Source: Albula goreensis
Taxonomy: Eukaryota; Chordata; Actinopteri; Albuliformes; Albulidae
Assembly (NCBI GenBank): GCA_022829145.1
Contig: CM040741.1
Coordinates: 44,314,534-44,378,533 of the forward strand
DNA length: 64,000 bases
Direction: 5' to 3'
A program made the position numbers and the translations under genes. Under the pieces are notes generated by a model. That model saw nothing but the letters and a program-made list of their open reading frames with translations, searched no databases and was not told the DNA's origin. Positions within the stretch are counted from its first letter, which is position 1. Every line of letters begins with the position of its first letter. Positions 25,049 to 38,800 of this stretch are shown piece after piece.

Positions 25049-26772
25049 CTGAACAGAAAACCAGGGTGAAATGGGAAAATCTGAAAATATGTCAATGTTA
25101 AAGCCCCCACCATTTTTTTTTACTTTTTTGCTGATGTAATAGGGTTGGATACCATCTAGAAATGATATCTTGTTGAGCACATCCTGAAATACCCATGACA
25201 CTGAAATGCGCTATGGACCCATTAAATGTAAAGCTGATAACTGCACTCAAGCATGTTAAATTTGTAATACAAGTACAAAAAACAAAAATACTGAAAATTC
25301 CAAACAACTTCCAAAAGTGCAGGAACATTGTTTTCAAGTCTGGTGGACTTCATTCCTTTTTCTGAACTTCTTAAAGAAACTAGACTACCCAACTGAAAAA
25401 TAGGTAGGAAACAGAAGATCAATGTACTTCAACTCAGATTTACATGTTAATGTATAACTCTTGTCCTAAAACAATAATATTCAACAGGACGACAAGACAA
25501 GAAATACAATGTAAAATCTTCAGTGCACTACTGCCAATCAGTAACAAAGAGCTTCCGTCATTGCCCCAAATAGGAAACACAATATATGTAACAAATAACA
25601 CATGGTTAAGCGTATAAGCTGCTCAACAGTTATAAACTAGGACCAAAAGGTGAGCAGTTCTTCATTTTAAAAAAAGTTCTGATGTCTGCTTTTGCCTTTG
25701 CCACTTTTTTTTATTGTACTATGCAGCACACCAGTCCACTTCATCCAGCCATTTTGCTGGTGCCCTGTAGTCCATATTTGGACTGGGATATTTTGCTTTG
25801 TACCCAGTTCTGTGCAACGGCAATAGCCTAAGCTAACTTTGTTACAAAAAAATAGACTGCTCCTCTTACTCCTGTATTTATAACAAAAAAAAAATCACAA
25901 AGCTCTTATTCTACTATATATTACATTGTGCTTATTAAATGGTATAGTGCATTCATTTGGGATTAAAAAATATCCCATTAAGGAATATAGATGGCTAAAT
26001 CCATTAATAAGCTGACATTGGAAAAATAACCTTATAATAAATCCTTACAATTCATGAATCATTAATCACATCATAAGAGCGAAAAGAGGGGAAAAAGATG
26101 ACCAGGGCGATTTAGGCAATTCAAGAGTGTGTTATGATAGGAAAAGTTTTAACAGCAGAACTCGCAGAATGTGCTTATAAGACAACGGTATGTTAAACAG
26201 TGGGCCAGATACAACCAATGCCCCTTACTGGTTATTAACTCGGAGTGACATTTACACAATAGATTGGTCTTTTCTACTGAATACTGGGTTCATGCTTACT
26301 GAGAAAAAAATCCTCAAAGTTGAAAATATACCTGAGTCAATTTGAAAATGACTACAAAAATATTAAATATCCACTTTCACAGTGCCAATGTAGAAGGCAT
26401 GTTCAAGGCTTCAGGTTTTTTTTTTGTTATAAACTGAATTGACTAATCTGGTCACATTTGTCTGCATACATTCTTAATTACTACATTTCATATTCACTGT
26501 CAAGTAGGAGTTTATTGTGGCTATACATGTTCTAGAGTCCTGTGAATGCTGCCTGTACGGCAGCTATCTGGGGTAAGAAACAACTATGTTACAAAAAGAC
26601 AGGAAGCAAGGCCATGCAAAGAACCCAGCACAGGGTAAGGATGAGCCCAAGAAGAGCAGATCAAGCGGCATCTCGACTGACAATGTATATTGGAACCATG
26701 TCCTGCCACAAGACCCACTGTAAAGCCTAACTATCATCCTCTGCATCCTCCCACCCCCAACACCAACACCAC

Positions 26773-26895
26773 TCAACACTTCTCCCCCTCTACTTGGGAC
26801 ATGGCAATGTATGAGCCATTTTTGTGGTCGACTGTGTATTCCTCTTCTAGTTTGTCCTTGACTTGAGTATAGTCTGTGTCCTCCTTTGCAGTTGT
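26773..26895 (-). CDS. scarb2: scarb2-like last exon: novel cytoplasmic tail
   Basis: The exon encodes 40 residues plus stop, beginning [12 protein letters not shown] and ending SQVEGEKC. With six residues from the previous exon the cytosolic tail is about 46 residues, versus about 20 in mammalian LIMP-2. It has two tyrosine motifs of YxxPhi form, YTQV and YIAM, in an acidic setting, and no DExxxLL/LI signal. The penultimate exon is 153 nt in both SCARB2 genes of this window, so only the last exon differs. Acceptor ccatctgtag fits. Alternative: an undetected second last exon in intron 11. Confidence 0.8.
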   Translation of the reverse strand, partial: TTAKEDTDYTQVKDKLEEEYTVDHKNGSYIAMSQVEGEKC

Positions 26896-29800
26896 CTACA
26901 GATGGGGAAAGTAAAAACAAGCACATAACTCTGTCAAGAATTACAAATAACAGTCATATGTATAAGCTTAATAATAAAAAATACTACTAATTGCAAATCA
27001 GCTCCATATCTCTTCTCATTTACCCAAGAGGAGTCGTATCGAAGTTATGCACAGATAAGTCTTCAGAACTACTGTATGGGGAGTCACACTAAAACTAAGC
27101 CCTAGAAAACCTTTGGGTAGTGCACAAGTAATTCAAGCTGCATGTTTATGCATTAGCTTTACATCCTGCAGCTGGGAATTCAAATCGCACGTGTCTATCG
27201 GCCAGAGTCAGCTTGAGCCAAAATGTTAATTCTTATGATTTCTGGCAGCATAGGCAACGTGGAATTGGTGTCACATTTGCAGTGTGAGAAATAGTGAAAA
27301 CCAGTTTCCACATGAATTGGAGGAGTCACATACACGCTGCTTCCTCCAGATTCTGTGGTGCAGGTTTGTGGTAGGGTTGATCACGTCTTTCAATTTAGAT
27401 GGAGAAAAACACTTTTTCAAATTGTGTCTTCTGAAAGCTCCAAATCATTGCTGCGGGTCATGATGTTCTTTTACATTTGTAAGTGCTTTAAATTCCACAT
27501 AAAGCACATCAGGGTGCAGTCAATGCCAATTGACTAATTGTTCTACACAGGATATGACCGATGTGGATTTCAGTGCCAATTACAAGGGGTACATGGTTTG
27601 CTGTAAAAAGAAGGGTTACACATACAAAATTTTGGCTGGTGATATATCGGAGGTCACGTCATGAGCAGACAACCTGTGAGCCCCAATTACCCCTACCTTC
27701 TTCTGTTGGGCCTTGTAGATGAGGATGATGAGGGCAATCAGCAGGATGGCACCAAGGCCAATGAGCAGGAGGGGGAAGTTGGACACCAGCATCACCATCA
27801 ACAGCAGCTTGTTCATCTTAGCTGCTGAAGCATCATCAATCACCACCGTCTGCAGGGGGTTGGGGAAAATAGGCAAATCATCACAGAGTACCTGAGTCAT
27901 GCTGAATTGACTGCTAAACTACTGTAACTATTTCTGTGACCAAGGTGCTGTGTAAAAAGGAATAAAAATAAGCTAGTTATATTTAATATTACAATGTACA
28001 CAATGTTAGCACATGAATAAGTTCAGAAGAAAATTAAAACTAAGGTCAATGACAAAAGCCCTCTTACCTCGTTTACAAATACAATTGGAAAAACGGTCTC
28101 ATTTATTTTCTTGGTTATGCTGAAAAAGAAAAAGAAAAAAAAAACACAACAACAACATATGAATAACTAATCATGAGAACAAGCCATTGCGCCCAAATGT
28201 AAATTTAAAAAGAAGTGGTATACTCACGGGAACCCAGCAACTCTCTTCACGAGAATGTTTATCTGGGCCCTTTTGGATGCTCGAATAGGAACACCAAGGG
28301 TCTGTAAAAATGTTGAGAAGTAGATGTTAAAATTGTCCAACAATTTTCTGTTCATATTTATACAGGATTTACTGTCACACATTATTTCTTCTGATACTGT
28401 TCCAAATTAAAAGGTTGAGCAGTTTGTCCTTCAATGTATTTTTGACCTTGGTAACATTAAAGTTTAGAAATGCAGATATACCAAATTTCCACAGTATTTG
28501 GAAGTACTGGAGCAGTCTTTCCTGAGATAAATTACATCTGCTTATTTCATAAACAACACACCAGATGATGCCATTGCACATTCTTTAAAACTTGCTCAAA
28601 GTTTATGGCTGGGATTCAATCAGCATCTGTCCATAAATTTTACTTACATAAGAGTGTTAAGTATTTCATCGACAAGAACAGTTTAGCAAGTTAATTTTCA
28701 TGATTTCAGAGGTGAGTAAACTGTTGACGAAAATAAACATGATTACCTCCATGTAATTGAGCCAAAGTTAAGAACAAACATTGACTAAATCTCAGCCTGT
28801 GTATTTTTTGTCACTTTAAGCGACATTTTAAATACACTTTCCATCAGACCCGGATCACGTACAGATACTAATTGCATATTTCTTATTTGAAATATTTGTT
28901 TTGTGTATCGGAATCATTTTCAAATTCAGTGGGCCAAACAAATTACGTGTATTTGAAATATTTGCAAATACTGTCTTGGAAAAGAAAATACTATTATTTG
29001 AAGTAGTTCAAATAATTCAAATAACTGATTAAAATAGTATTTCAATGAAATCTATGCAAAATTGAAATATCTTACAAATGCTTTGTTCAGACACTTTATA
29101 AATTATATTTCAAATAAAATTTCATATAGTTTCATCAATTAAGAAGTAAACGCCCTTTCCTATATGTTTCAGTTCCATCGCTGTTCTTGAAAATCTGCAG
29201 CAATGTTTGTGTGGGCTCCACCTGTTCTCAGCTGAGGGAATATCATGGCCTAATGGCATATCCCTGCATTATCAGGAGCTGTGGAACGTGTGTTCAGCAT
29301 CAGTGGCCGTATTTTTAGACCAGACCACTGCTAACTTTCAAATCCGACGTTTGAGACGCTAATATATTTGAAATGCCGTGAGGCTTTTGCAGAATAAATA
29401 TGAGAATGTGTTCTGAATAAAACATGATGCATGCTTAATCCTTATATATTTTAGGAATCTTGTATCAAATATCTGTTATTTGATGTCTTTGAAATACATC
29501 AAATAATCTGAAATAGATTATTTTAAAATAAATAAAATAAACAAAATTCTTATTTACATAATTCCCTTTTTATAATTCCCTACCGGATTAATATCAAGGT
29601 ATGTTTCATGGTCTTCTTGATTTGGTGACAGTCCTTCCACAGCATTTACGTACTTCTCATCTCCCAGGTAGAAATGTGGGAATGAGACCACAACTGGAGC
29701 ACCTGTGGGTTGAAGAGAAAGCAAGTCTTGGTAACTTAGGGCCTAATTACAAAACCTTTTGGGAAGTGAAACTGCACGTGATCAACACACTGACGTCTGT

Positions 29801-32800
29801 GTGAACACTGTACCTAATGGATTCACCCTCCTGAGCAGTAAAACAGATGGGAAAAATCAGCACGAGAGATTGCCAGAAGTGATGCTCAGTTATTTTATCT
29901 TTAGATTACAAAAATGATTAAATGGCCGAACAGGAATGACTAAGAAAAGCTATAACATTTCCAGCACAAAGATAGCACAATGCAAAACTGTCAAATAAAT
30001 TGTTGAAACAAAGACTCCAAGTATTTGATTAATCCGCATACAGATTCATTGGGCTTGAATACCATTTCACTTTGTTGTTTTAATTTTCCAGGAAATGGAT
30101 CATGAGGTCAAGGTCCCAGGTATGCTGGTGATGATCTAAGAATTTCCTCTTGGTGGTGTGTGAATTCAATTGTTAAAAGGGGGCGAGGTGGTGCAATCAG
30201 ACTTCATCCCTAGTGTCTGCTTTAACCTTGAACATCCAGACAATAAGTACGCAGTGTTCCTTCCCATCGATAATAATTTGTCACATTTTCCAGATGTACT
30301 GAGTTGGGCGCTTCTTTTCTGACTGCTTAATGCCATCAACCTATGGCTCTAATAAGAGATAGCGTAGCTACTTCATGTGTGTCCTATTACTGAAAATGAA
30401 CATACAATCCGGCCAATCAGAAATGCGAAGCCATGGCATGAGCTACCTTATACACCATTTGATCACGCAAAGCCAGTAGTAGGAGACCTTTCTGTTCCAT
30501 TGTTTCAACAAATAGCCAATGTACTCTGAATCATGTCATGACAATCTACAGGACCCACAATTTAGCATGTATGATCATCAGGAGCAAACCATACAGGGCA
30601 TCATCTACTGAAACTATTCTGCTTTTTCCCACAACCACAACAAACTACCTTCAAATGGAAAAATCAATACAATTTGGAGACTGAAAAATGTCAGTATTGG
30701 CCATCTTCAGGCAGGTCTTGCAGAATTATGATTTTAAATGAATTTAAAAGCCCTGTAGATATTTGCTTTGAATGATCAATCAAATGATTGGTTACTATAC
30801 TCTTCTACCCACTATGGAAAATGGTTTTGGTAACCTGATATATAGCTCATTTGTGGCGTCAAAATTATGCCAGTACATTTCTATGCAGGCTCCACAGAAG
30901 AATATTGAAACTAGAAGGTTTGTGAGAAGTTACCCACAGTTTCAGGCTCACTAAAAGACAATAGTTAAAATGTAATTTCCTCTTGTCAAGGTCAAAAAAC
31001 ATGATATCACATTTTCATTTAGTTTCAAGGAAGGCTTTCCTATTTTCTCGCTGTAACAAAGGCTGCTATGGTGCGGATGTGGATTTAGAGATATCAAACA
31101 TATTAGTTACATTTTTTGCTTTGTCTCTTTGGAGGAATCCAAGGTCTGTCTAATCAGTGTGAGACCAACCACAAGGCAGAACTTGCCGTAATGCACGCTC
31201 ACAGCTTATGTTGTAATTCCAGCGAACCAGCGCTAACTGGATTACAGCTCCAATTTCTGACTACTTATGGAGGGAAAACAATGTTATTGAGTCATACTGT
31301 AATGGTATGGCAAATGGCAGTGATCCAGAGGTAACAGTTTTCCATCTGCTGTGTTTGGCAGCAATGGTCTTTGTGAACACTGAGTACTCTGTAATGTGAA
31401 TATGTGCATGGTTTTTAAGAGTTCACAGACTTCCAGACTACAAGGCCACAGATGCTTCCCTCACTGAAGCGCAATACTTGGACACAGATGCAGGCAGCCT
31501 CAGGCACAAGAAGCCTGATTACTAGCCTTTCAGTTTATGGAGGTAATAAGCGGAGAGGTCATATTGCACAAGCAACTGAGTGCGCAAGCACATGTACATT
31601 ATGGTCACCTTGCTCAGCCATTATTCCACTACAAAGAATAGTTGGTCCTAAATCACTTCATGTTCAGCTGTATAAACTTTGTGGACACAAGAAGATTTGG
31701 AATGTTCCAGTTGGGTGTTATAGTCAGGTGACTGGAATTACGGCAGCCCCGTAACTGAACCGCCTCAGGCCAAGTCAGGTGGTCTGGGGAAGGGGAGGGA
31801 AAAGGCCACACACTGCTGAACAACAAATGGGAAAGAGAGAGAGGGTGGCTCTTTGTGTCCTTGGGTAGGGGAGGACAGACAGATATGCCAAGGCAGTCAG
31901 GGAGCTATATTTGGAAGTTATTGCATCTCAAATCTCAGGTGGACCATTTCTGAAGCACCCCTGTGCATGGCAGGTAGAAACTGCATTGGTTCAGTAAACG
32001 TCACATGAATAATATATAAAAATTAGGCAATGTTCAATGTTCTATTAAATGACCATTTGGAGAGAAAGCAGCTTGGTCTTACCTTTTCGGCACACACTAA
32101 CTCTCAGCACGCCTGTGCCCAAGCATTCATCAGAGGGCACACAAAATCCAGCATTGGCAGGGTTTTCCTCCTTGCTGGCCAAAACATCTCTTGGCGGGGC
32201 AAAACGGAATGCAGGGATCCCTTTGATCTCCACGTCCTTCACAAATTTCATGTAGATGGACCTAATGCAGCAGAGAGATACAAATCAGGCTCCCTCTCAG
32301 GATCATAATACAGTAACAGAGAAAGTTGACAATCATCTGAGTTCCGGTTTCCCTTTACACAGTTCAATACATCAGCCATGGTATTTTTGTAAAAAGCCAT
32401 TCTGTACGAACAGGATTCTTCAGTCCACATCTGCCATCAAGGTACAGAGACACTTTGCATGTAAGGTGATGTTACAATAGCTTAGCATCAGCAGGACAAT
32501 GCTGATGCAAAGCTATCCTTTCTTCTAACAGTACTTCTATGATGGATAAACAGAATTAAATCACCCCTGGATCAATATGCATATACGAAAAGGTAACTTG
32601 CTATACAATGCATATCCTTAATGTCAGAATGATACCTTGACTGAAGCTGGTGTCTCCTTTTTACCAAGCAATAAAATGGTTAAGATGTTGTTACTGCCAA
32701 AGGTTTGGGCCCAATGCCATCTCTGTTCTGTGCTATAGTTTCAGTCCAGGCCAGAGAGACATCATCATCAACACTGCCATCAACTGAAAGTACTTTACAC

Positions 32801-35800
32801 ACCTTTGAAATACTGATTACAATAAAATGTTTGTATATTTTTGATTACTACATTGAAATTCTTTTCCAACAACATTTACACACTGGGCTGCAAGGGAATA
32901 TTTCTATCAACAAAGGTCATTAGTTAATGGTCTTGCATACTTTCTTTTCATAATTAAGGGAGAGGTCAGTAAATAACCAGACAGGTCTACTTTAGCCACA
33001 ACAACACAAGGCAGTCAGGGACTGTTACCAAGTGGGTGAGAGTGTTTCGAAAACAACCATATGCTACTTGTCCAGGTTCCAAATAATGTGGAAATGACAG
33101 TCATGCCTGTCCAACAGATTCTTTCCATTTTGCACAAAGGGGGAGGAAGTTCATTTCAGTTCCAGTTTTTAGGTCAAGGTTCCCACCCGAAATAGACTCC
33201 TGACATCAAAATGGGACCACTTCGAAATGTGGGTGAAATGGTACAACAAAATGAGGGCCTACAGTAGAAGACATGCACAGACCCCGTGGATATAAGGAGA
33301 AATGAAAACTTTAGAAGTGGGGTTAACATGAAACACTGAGCAGAAGAGGGTGTGAGCCATTAAAATTATACGTGAGCAGAAAAAAAAAAAAAGCACTCTC
33401 TGTATGAGAGTAACTCTTCATACAGCACAGTCACTGTGCGGGTGGTCCACTGCATTAAGCAGGCAGCATTGTAAACAATGCTAACAACCTAAAACTGACA
33501 GTACAGTTAAGACCATCTGAGAACTGTTCATTAGTCTGCTCCCTGGGTAGCTTGACAGCTGTGAAGAGATACACTCTGCATCTTGCACTACTTCTCTTCT
33601 TCCTCCTCCTCCTCCTCCCTGCCCTTGTGACTTGCTCATCATAGTGGGAGAGTGTGCAGAGACTGCCAAACATATGGTTGTTCATTTTTTCTACAAGACA
33701 CCTTTGTGGGTTCCAAGGCAATATAACCCATTAACTGTGTGGGAATACTTAAATAATACCTTTCGGGTCACTGATTTGCATGCATAGAACATCCATGTAA
33801 AGACATCTCCACTCATGGAATGTATGCATTTGTACTTTTACTACAATATAGGATTTTCAAGAAAAGGCAAGTGAACTACAGATGAAAGAGGACCTTACAT
33901 GCCATTTAAATTTGTCCAAACCTCTTCCTTAAAAGCTACCAGTCTGCAACCTGCAACCGGATTCCATAAAACCATGCATATGGAAAATGTATTCAAGCGG
34001 TCTTAAAATGCAAGTGTTTTTAACATTACAGTAGCCTCATCTATTAACAAGAACATAGGTGTAATACAGGGAGGTGGCTGTTGTTTGTTTTCATGACATT
34101 CTTATCTCCTTCCAGATGCAATCACATAGGTTGGGCGTTGGACACCAAGATGTGAAAATCTCTCCTGTGCCAAAACTCTGAATTCTTTCCACACAGAACA
34201 AAAGGTGCAGGAATTTTAGAACAGCAGTCATCCTGTATATCCACTGTAAACTCTGCAGCACAGAAGACCATCTCATCAGCTCCAAAATGGCACAGCTTGT
34301 TTAGTCTGGTAAACACCACCTGCTATATGGTCTCAGATAGAGACCATCATCTACAGAGAAACTTTCACAGTGCAGCTAAGCAGTGCTCACTGTAGATTTG
34401 GTGTTTTTAAAGAAGCACAGTGACAGACCTGCAGAGATCAGAAGTGAACACATAGAGCTGCTCCTCTCTGGACAGGAGAGGGTGGAACACGCTCCCGTCA
34501 GTGCCGTTGATCATGTTGCTCTCTTCAGTTGTCCAGAATGACGTTGTACTGCAAAAGTAGATAAAAACGTGTTAATGACCTTAACCATGCTAAATGTTTA
34601 TCCTTTGTGTCATGTAGCCACAAAAATAAAAGCAGAATCATAATTAGGATTTACAGTAGTATGTGTTTTATTTGTGATTTCAAGTAGGGTGAATAGGTTG
34701 TTAGATAATGAAGCGTAGACTATTGGTAGCCACATAAAAGAACATACTGATGAACAGGAACTATTATAAAAAGAAATTTTTGTATGATGATGAATTCTAT
34801 TGCTAAGTCATGCCCAACATGTCCATAACTTTACTGTTCAAAGTGTTGGGAAAAAATGCTCTGCTCTCCCTCAGCTCTATACACATTTCATGTGCCCTTC
34901 AAAGAGCAGAAGTCTATTCATTTGACAGCCAGGCAAACAACCAATGTTTTTACAAGACTGCGATTCATTGTCCAATTTGAAAAAGCTGAAGTCATTTTGG
35001 TACACACCAAGAGAATTCACTGATAAGGCCCAACGGCAATCATGTTACACAGAAAGAGGGCATTCTGCCTCAAAGGTACAGAGATGGGGTGTGGAGTAAA
35101 TTTTCTTTAGTCTAACAAGGCTTAACTCACCCAGACCTGTACCATTTTGCACTTTTACAGAATTCTAGATTAATTCTGACAGCTCCTTATTGGACCAAAC
35201 AGCAAAGACAAAAGCAAGAGAGACCTGGCCAGTTGCCACACAACTCCCGATTTGAGCAAGAAAGGACGAAAGGTGGTTGGCTCCATGCCAGCTGGGACTA
35301 AAGGCTTTTTCAATCACTTCCAAGCAGGTCAAGTATCAGGATGTTTCAAACCATGGGATCCATGAGTAATGCCAATACACAAAGGCCCAGGAGTCATCAA
35401 GCCACATATTAGCCTTTGGAAAGCAGACCTTCCAATGAAACTATTACAACATTCGCAAGGTCAAATGATTCATTTCAGTGTTTTGGCAACACCCCTCTCT
35501 TTTTGCATGTTCTCAAAGATTTTAGACAGCAAAACTGATAAAACCGAGGTGTGACTGGACCACTGTTAACTTTTCCTGTTCACTGCACTGGTCTTGTGAT
35601 GCAGCAGGTAATGGATGTTCATTACCTTTCACCTCTCCAGGTGTGTATTTTGCCGTAGTCCAAGTAGTTCTGCTCCCCCGTGTGAAAGACAAATTCACCA
35701 TCACTAGTTCCATTTTTCTGCACATAGAAATATCAAACATAAACACAACTTTAATTTAAAATTTAACCAAGAATTCCCAAAATTGAAACAGAAAATCAAA

Positions 35801-38800
35801 ATAGCTTCAATTTTTTTTATTTATTCTAGCCAATACATGTTGTAATGAAGATACACTAAAATATTCTAATTGAACAATCTGAATGGTATTTTAATTTCAG
35901 TCTTTTTGGATTACATATATATTTAACTGATACTTTAGCTGCAAATTATCAGAACAGAAAATTATTCCTCTTACAAGCAGACTATTCTGACACAATAGCA
36001 TTTCAGTTCTCTACAACACTTTTTTTTAATTAATAGGGGAAAGCAACCAGCTTTCTGATAAAATAACATCTTAAAAACATCAAAAAGTAAAATTTCCTCT
36101 TATAAATTTGTATTATATGCTGTGTACACTTCACTCTGCTCTGGTCAGGTATTTAGCGGCGATATTTTGTCCTTCGTTTCTGGGATCTGTTGCAAGGCAA
36201 AAAATTAGAATTTTGACCATTTTCCTTTCAGAGCGAATCGTCTGCATGCTGCTGCAACTTTATTTTATCTATTTACTATCAAGCAACCAGAACCTAAAAC
36301 ACTATTTTTTCCTATTTGCCCTCACCTGGAAATGAAAAAGAAAACAAGATCAACTGCTCAACTACATGTTTTGCAAGTACCCGACCCAATGCAGAACTCT
36401 GCTGTGGCATTTCCCTTATAACCCAAAAAGCTCAAAATACTTGAAATAAAATTAGCAATGTAGCAATCTACAATGTACCACTGCATTTTTACCTTTTTCT
36501 ATGCATTAACAGACTAAAAATGACTATATTAAAGTGAAACTTGACTATTAGTCTCAACCTTTCACTAACCCTTTTACAATTTTGAAGGATGCTTAGAAAT
36601 TGGAGGAAAGAGAGTGATCGGGATGGGGAGTCTCAGTTCTGATCCAGGATTCAGAAGTACAACCCCGCCCCCCAACCCCCACAAGCCACATCTCTTCCCT
36701 GGACTTAACATACCAATGCAAATTTGAAAATAAGGTGGATAAGCAGCACATTAAAAAGGGGGAGGACTGATTGGGATTGGACTGCCTCTCTGATCCGGTT
36801 TTATAGTTGAGGCAGTAGCTTTGTGTCAAATGGAAGTATAACTTTACTATGTTAGAATTTGAAAAAAAAGGGTTTTGGTGACCTAGAGTTCCTACCCAGA
36901 TTCTGATTACACAGTGCTGACGTGAGCTGGTTAGCGGTAAGTTGTTAATAAACATTCTGTCACTTAGTGGAGCCTACCTTGTACATGAGGCCAAAGTACT
37001 CCTCAACCTCAGGTTTAAATTTGTGCAGAGACGACAGAAGTGGGTCTTTGAACCCCCACAATATCTCATTGACAGGGCGTGTCATGAACACCCCCGAACC
37101 CAAGGACCTCATCCACACTGACACCATGGAGGAAAACCAGAAGCTTTCCTTCACCTTGTCCATTACCGCCTGCCATGACAGAGAGGGCAAGAGAGAAAGA
37201 TAGACAATAAGCAGGAAAGAAAGGGAGAACAAATAAAAGGGCAAAAGGAAGGATTAATTAGTCATCAGGAGTGTTTCTGTCCACAAGAAATGACAGATGC
37301 TTTGTACAATCTACCTTGCTCCTATGAGTACTTCTATTCAAAATTTTAAAATGAAGGAATAGATTTTGTGTTGGTAGACTGTGAGATCCATCCATGGATC
37401 ATGGATCTTTACTGTGAAGAAGAGAGAATACCTACCTTTATTTCCATTACCTATCAAGTTAGTTTTACTTAAAACCTACTAAGTGTGCACATTAAGAGTT
37501 TTTTTTCCCCTGCTGCCAGTCCATTATGATGTAGTGAAATAACATTTGCTAAAATAGAAAGGGTCGAAAATAAGGCCCTAGATACTACTCAAGTACGGAA
37601 GTGTGGTCACCTAAACACACCTGTTGGCCCTTTCCCCCACCAACCCCCAGCCCCGCATTACTCACCAGCGCAGGGATGTTGATGGTTGTCACAAGGTCGA
37701 CCTCAGGGTCACCTACTGACCTCTCTGGCAGAAACACAAAACTCTTTGGAGTGTAGGCAGAGACCTTTGTTCCATTTTCCACAAAGGTCACATTCTCCCT
37801 AGGCCTGTATTCCCTGTTAAAGGCAAGAAAGGGTACCTTCAGCATTACCACAGATATGGCAGAGAAAAAGAAACTCACAGGAAAATAGTTTCAGACAGGG
37901 CAGTGAACCATATTGTTACTTCTCTTTTTCACAACCCAAAAAACAGCATTTTAATGCTTCAATACTGAAAACGTTAATGCAGCTTTGAGTTTGTAGGGTC
38001 AACTTCTGTCATTACAGTACTCAGTGGAATTTTTATTTTGTTTTAGGGCTGCTAAATGCAATTCATACTGCATTGACAAATGGAGACCTAATAGGGTCAG
38101 AATGTCCTCAGTTTAACTGCAAAATGTAAAAGCTGTAGTGATTACCAGTCCTGTTGTCATGGACTTTGAGATTTACTTTGGGACCTTCCTGTATTCACCA
38201 GTTTACCTTTATATGCAATTCCCTTTTCTGATGTTGGAACACTAAGCTTAGTAACAGTGGTGCAAGTCTATAAGCAACACACTTAAGGTCAATTAAATCT
38301 ACTCATCTTGAGGAAGGCCTCCAGGCCTCTGAGCTCAAGGACAGAGAAAGAATCCTTCTCTGCACTGAGCCATGAACTATGAACTCTTTATTCCTCGTTT
38401 TTATTTTGGCCCTTGGGCCACTAGCTGAATAGCCCCGAATTGACTTTTACACTGAAAACTTAGAAATTTGAGATTAATTAACTAATCTCCAATTAATATC
38501 ACATCACCAGGCCCACAGCTGTTTCTACAGCCACCTATTGGGTGTTTTACTTGTCCTACCTGTAAGTGTATGGTCCAACTTCTGTAAGAATAGCCTTGCC
38601 CCCCTCAAGAAATTCATCAGGGTTGGAAACATTGAAGAAGTAGTATTGCATGTAAACTGGAGGAGGAGGGTTCTTCCAAGTCTCAAACACCCTGCTTCCC
38701 TCTGTCAAAGTTACCTCCTGCGGATGAAAGGCAGATATTATGTTAGACGTACAATTGACACTGTTCATTTAATAGTTTAGCATTTTCTGCAGTCTTAAGG

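Larger units (their letters stand above)
22996..26772 (-). other. inferred long 3'UTR of the scarb2-like gene
   Basis: No coding frame with recognisable homology occurs in this 3.8 kb. AT-rich sequence runs from the stop codon to the distal signal. It contains a GT microsatellite near 23469-23488 and a long hairpin (24895-25048). That it is transcribed to the end is inferred from the signal positions only. Confidence 0.5.

Noticed and set aside
26564-26926. 120-residue frame overlapping the scarb2-like last exon
   Set aside because: Out of frame with the spliced protein; the in-frame reading from 26895 continues the receptor.
27616-27696. read-through extension of the scarb2-like membrane exon (VGVIGAHRL...)
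   Set aside because: It begins at a good GT donor and the next exon splices in phase; kept only as a possible intron-retention isoform.
36593-36955. 120-residue open frame on minus
   Set aside because: Directly follows the donor of exon 37169-36978 and contains no homology; intronic read-out.
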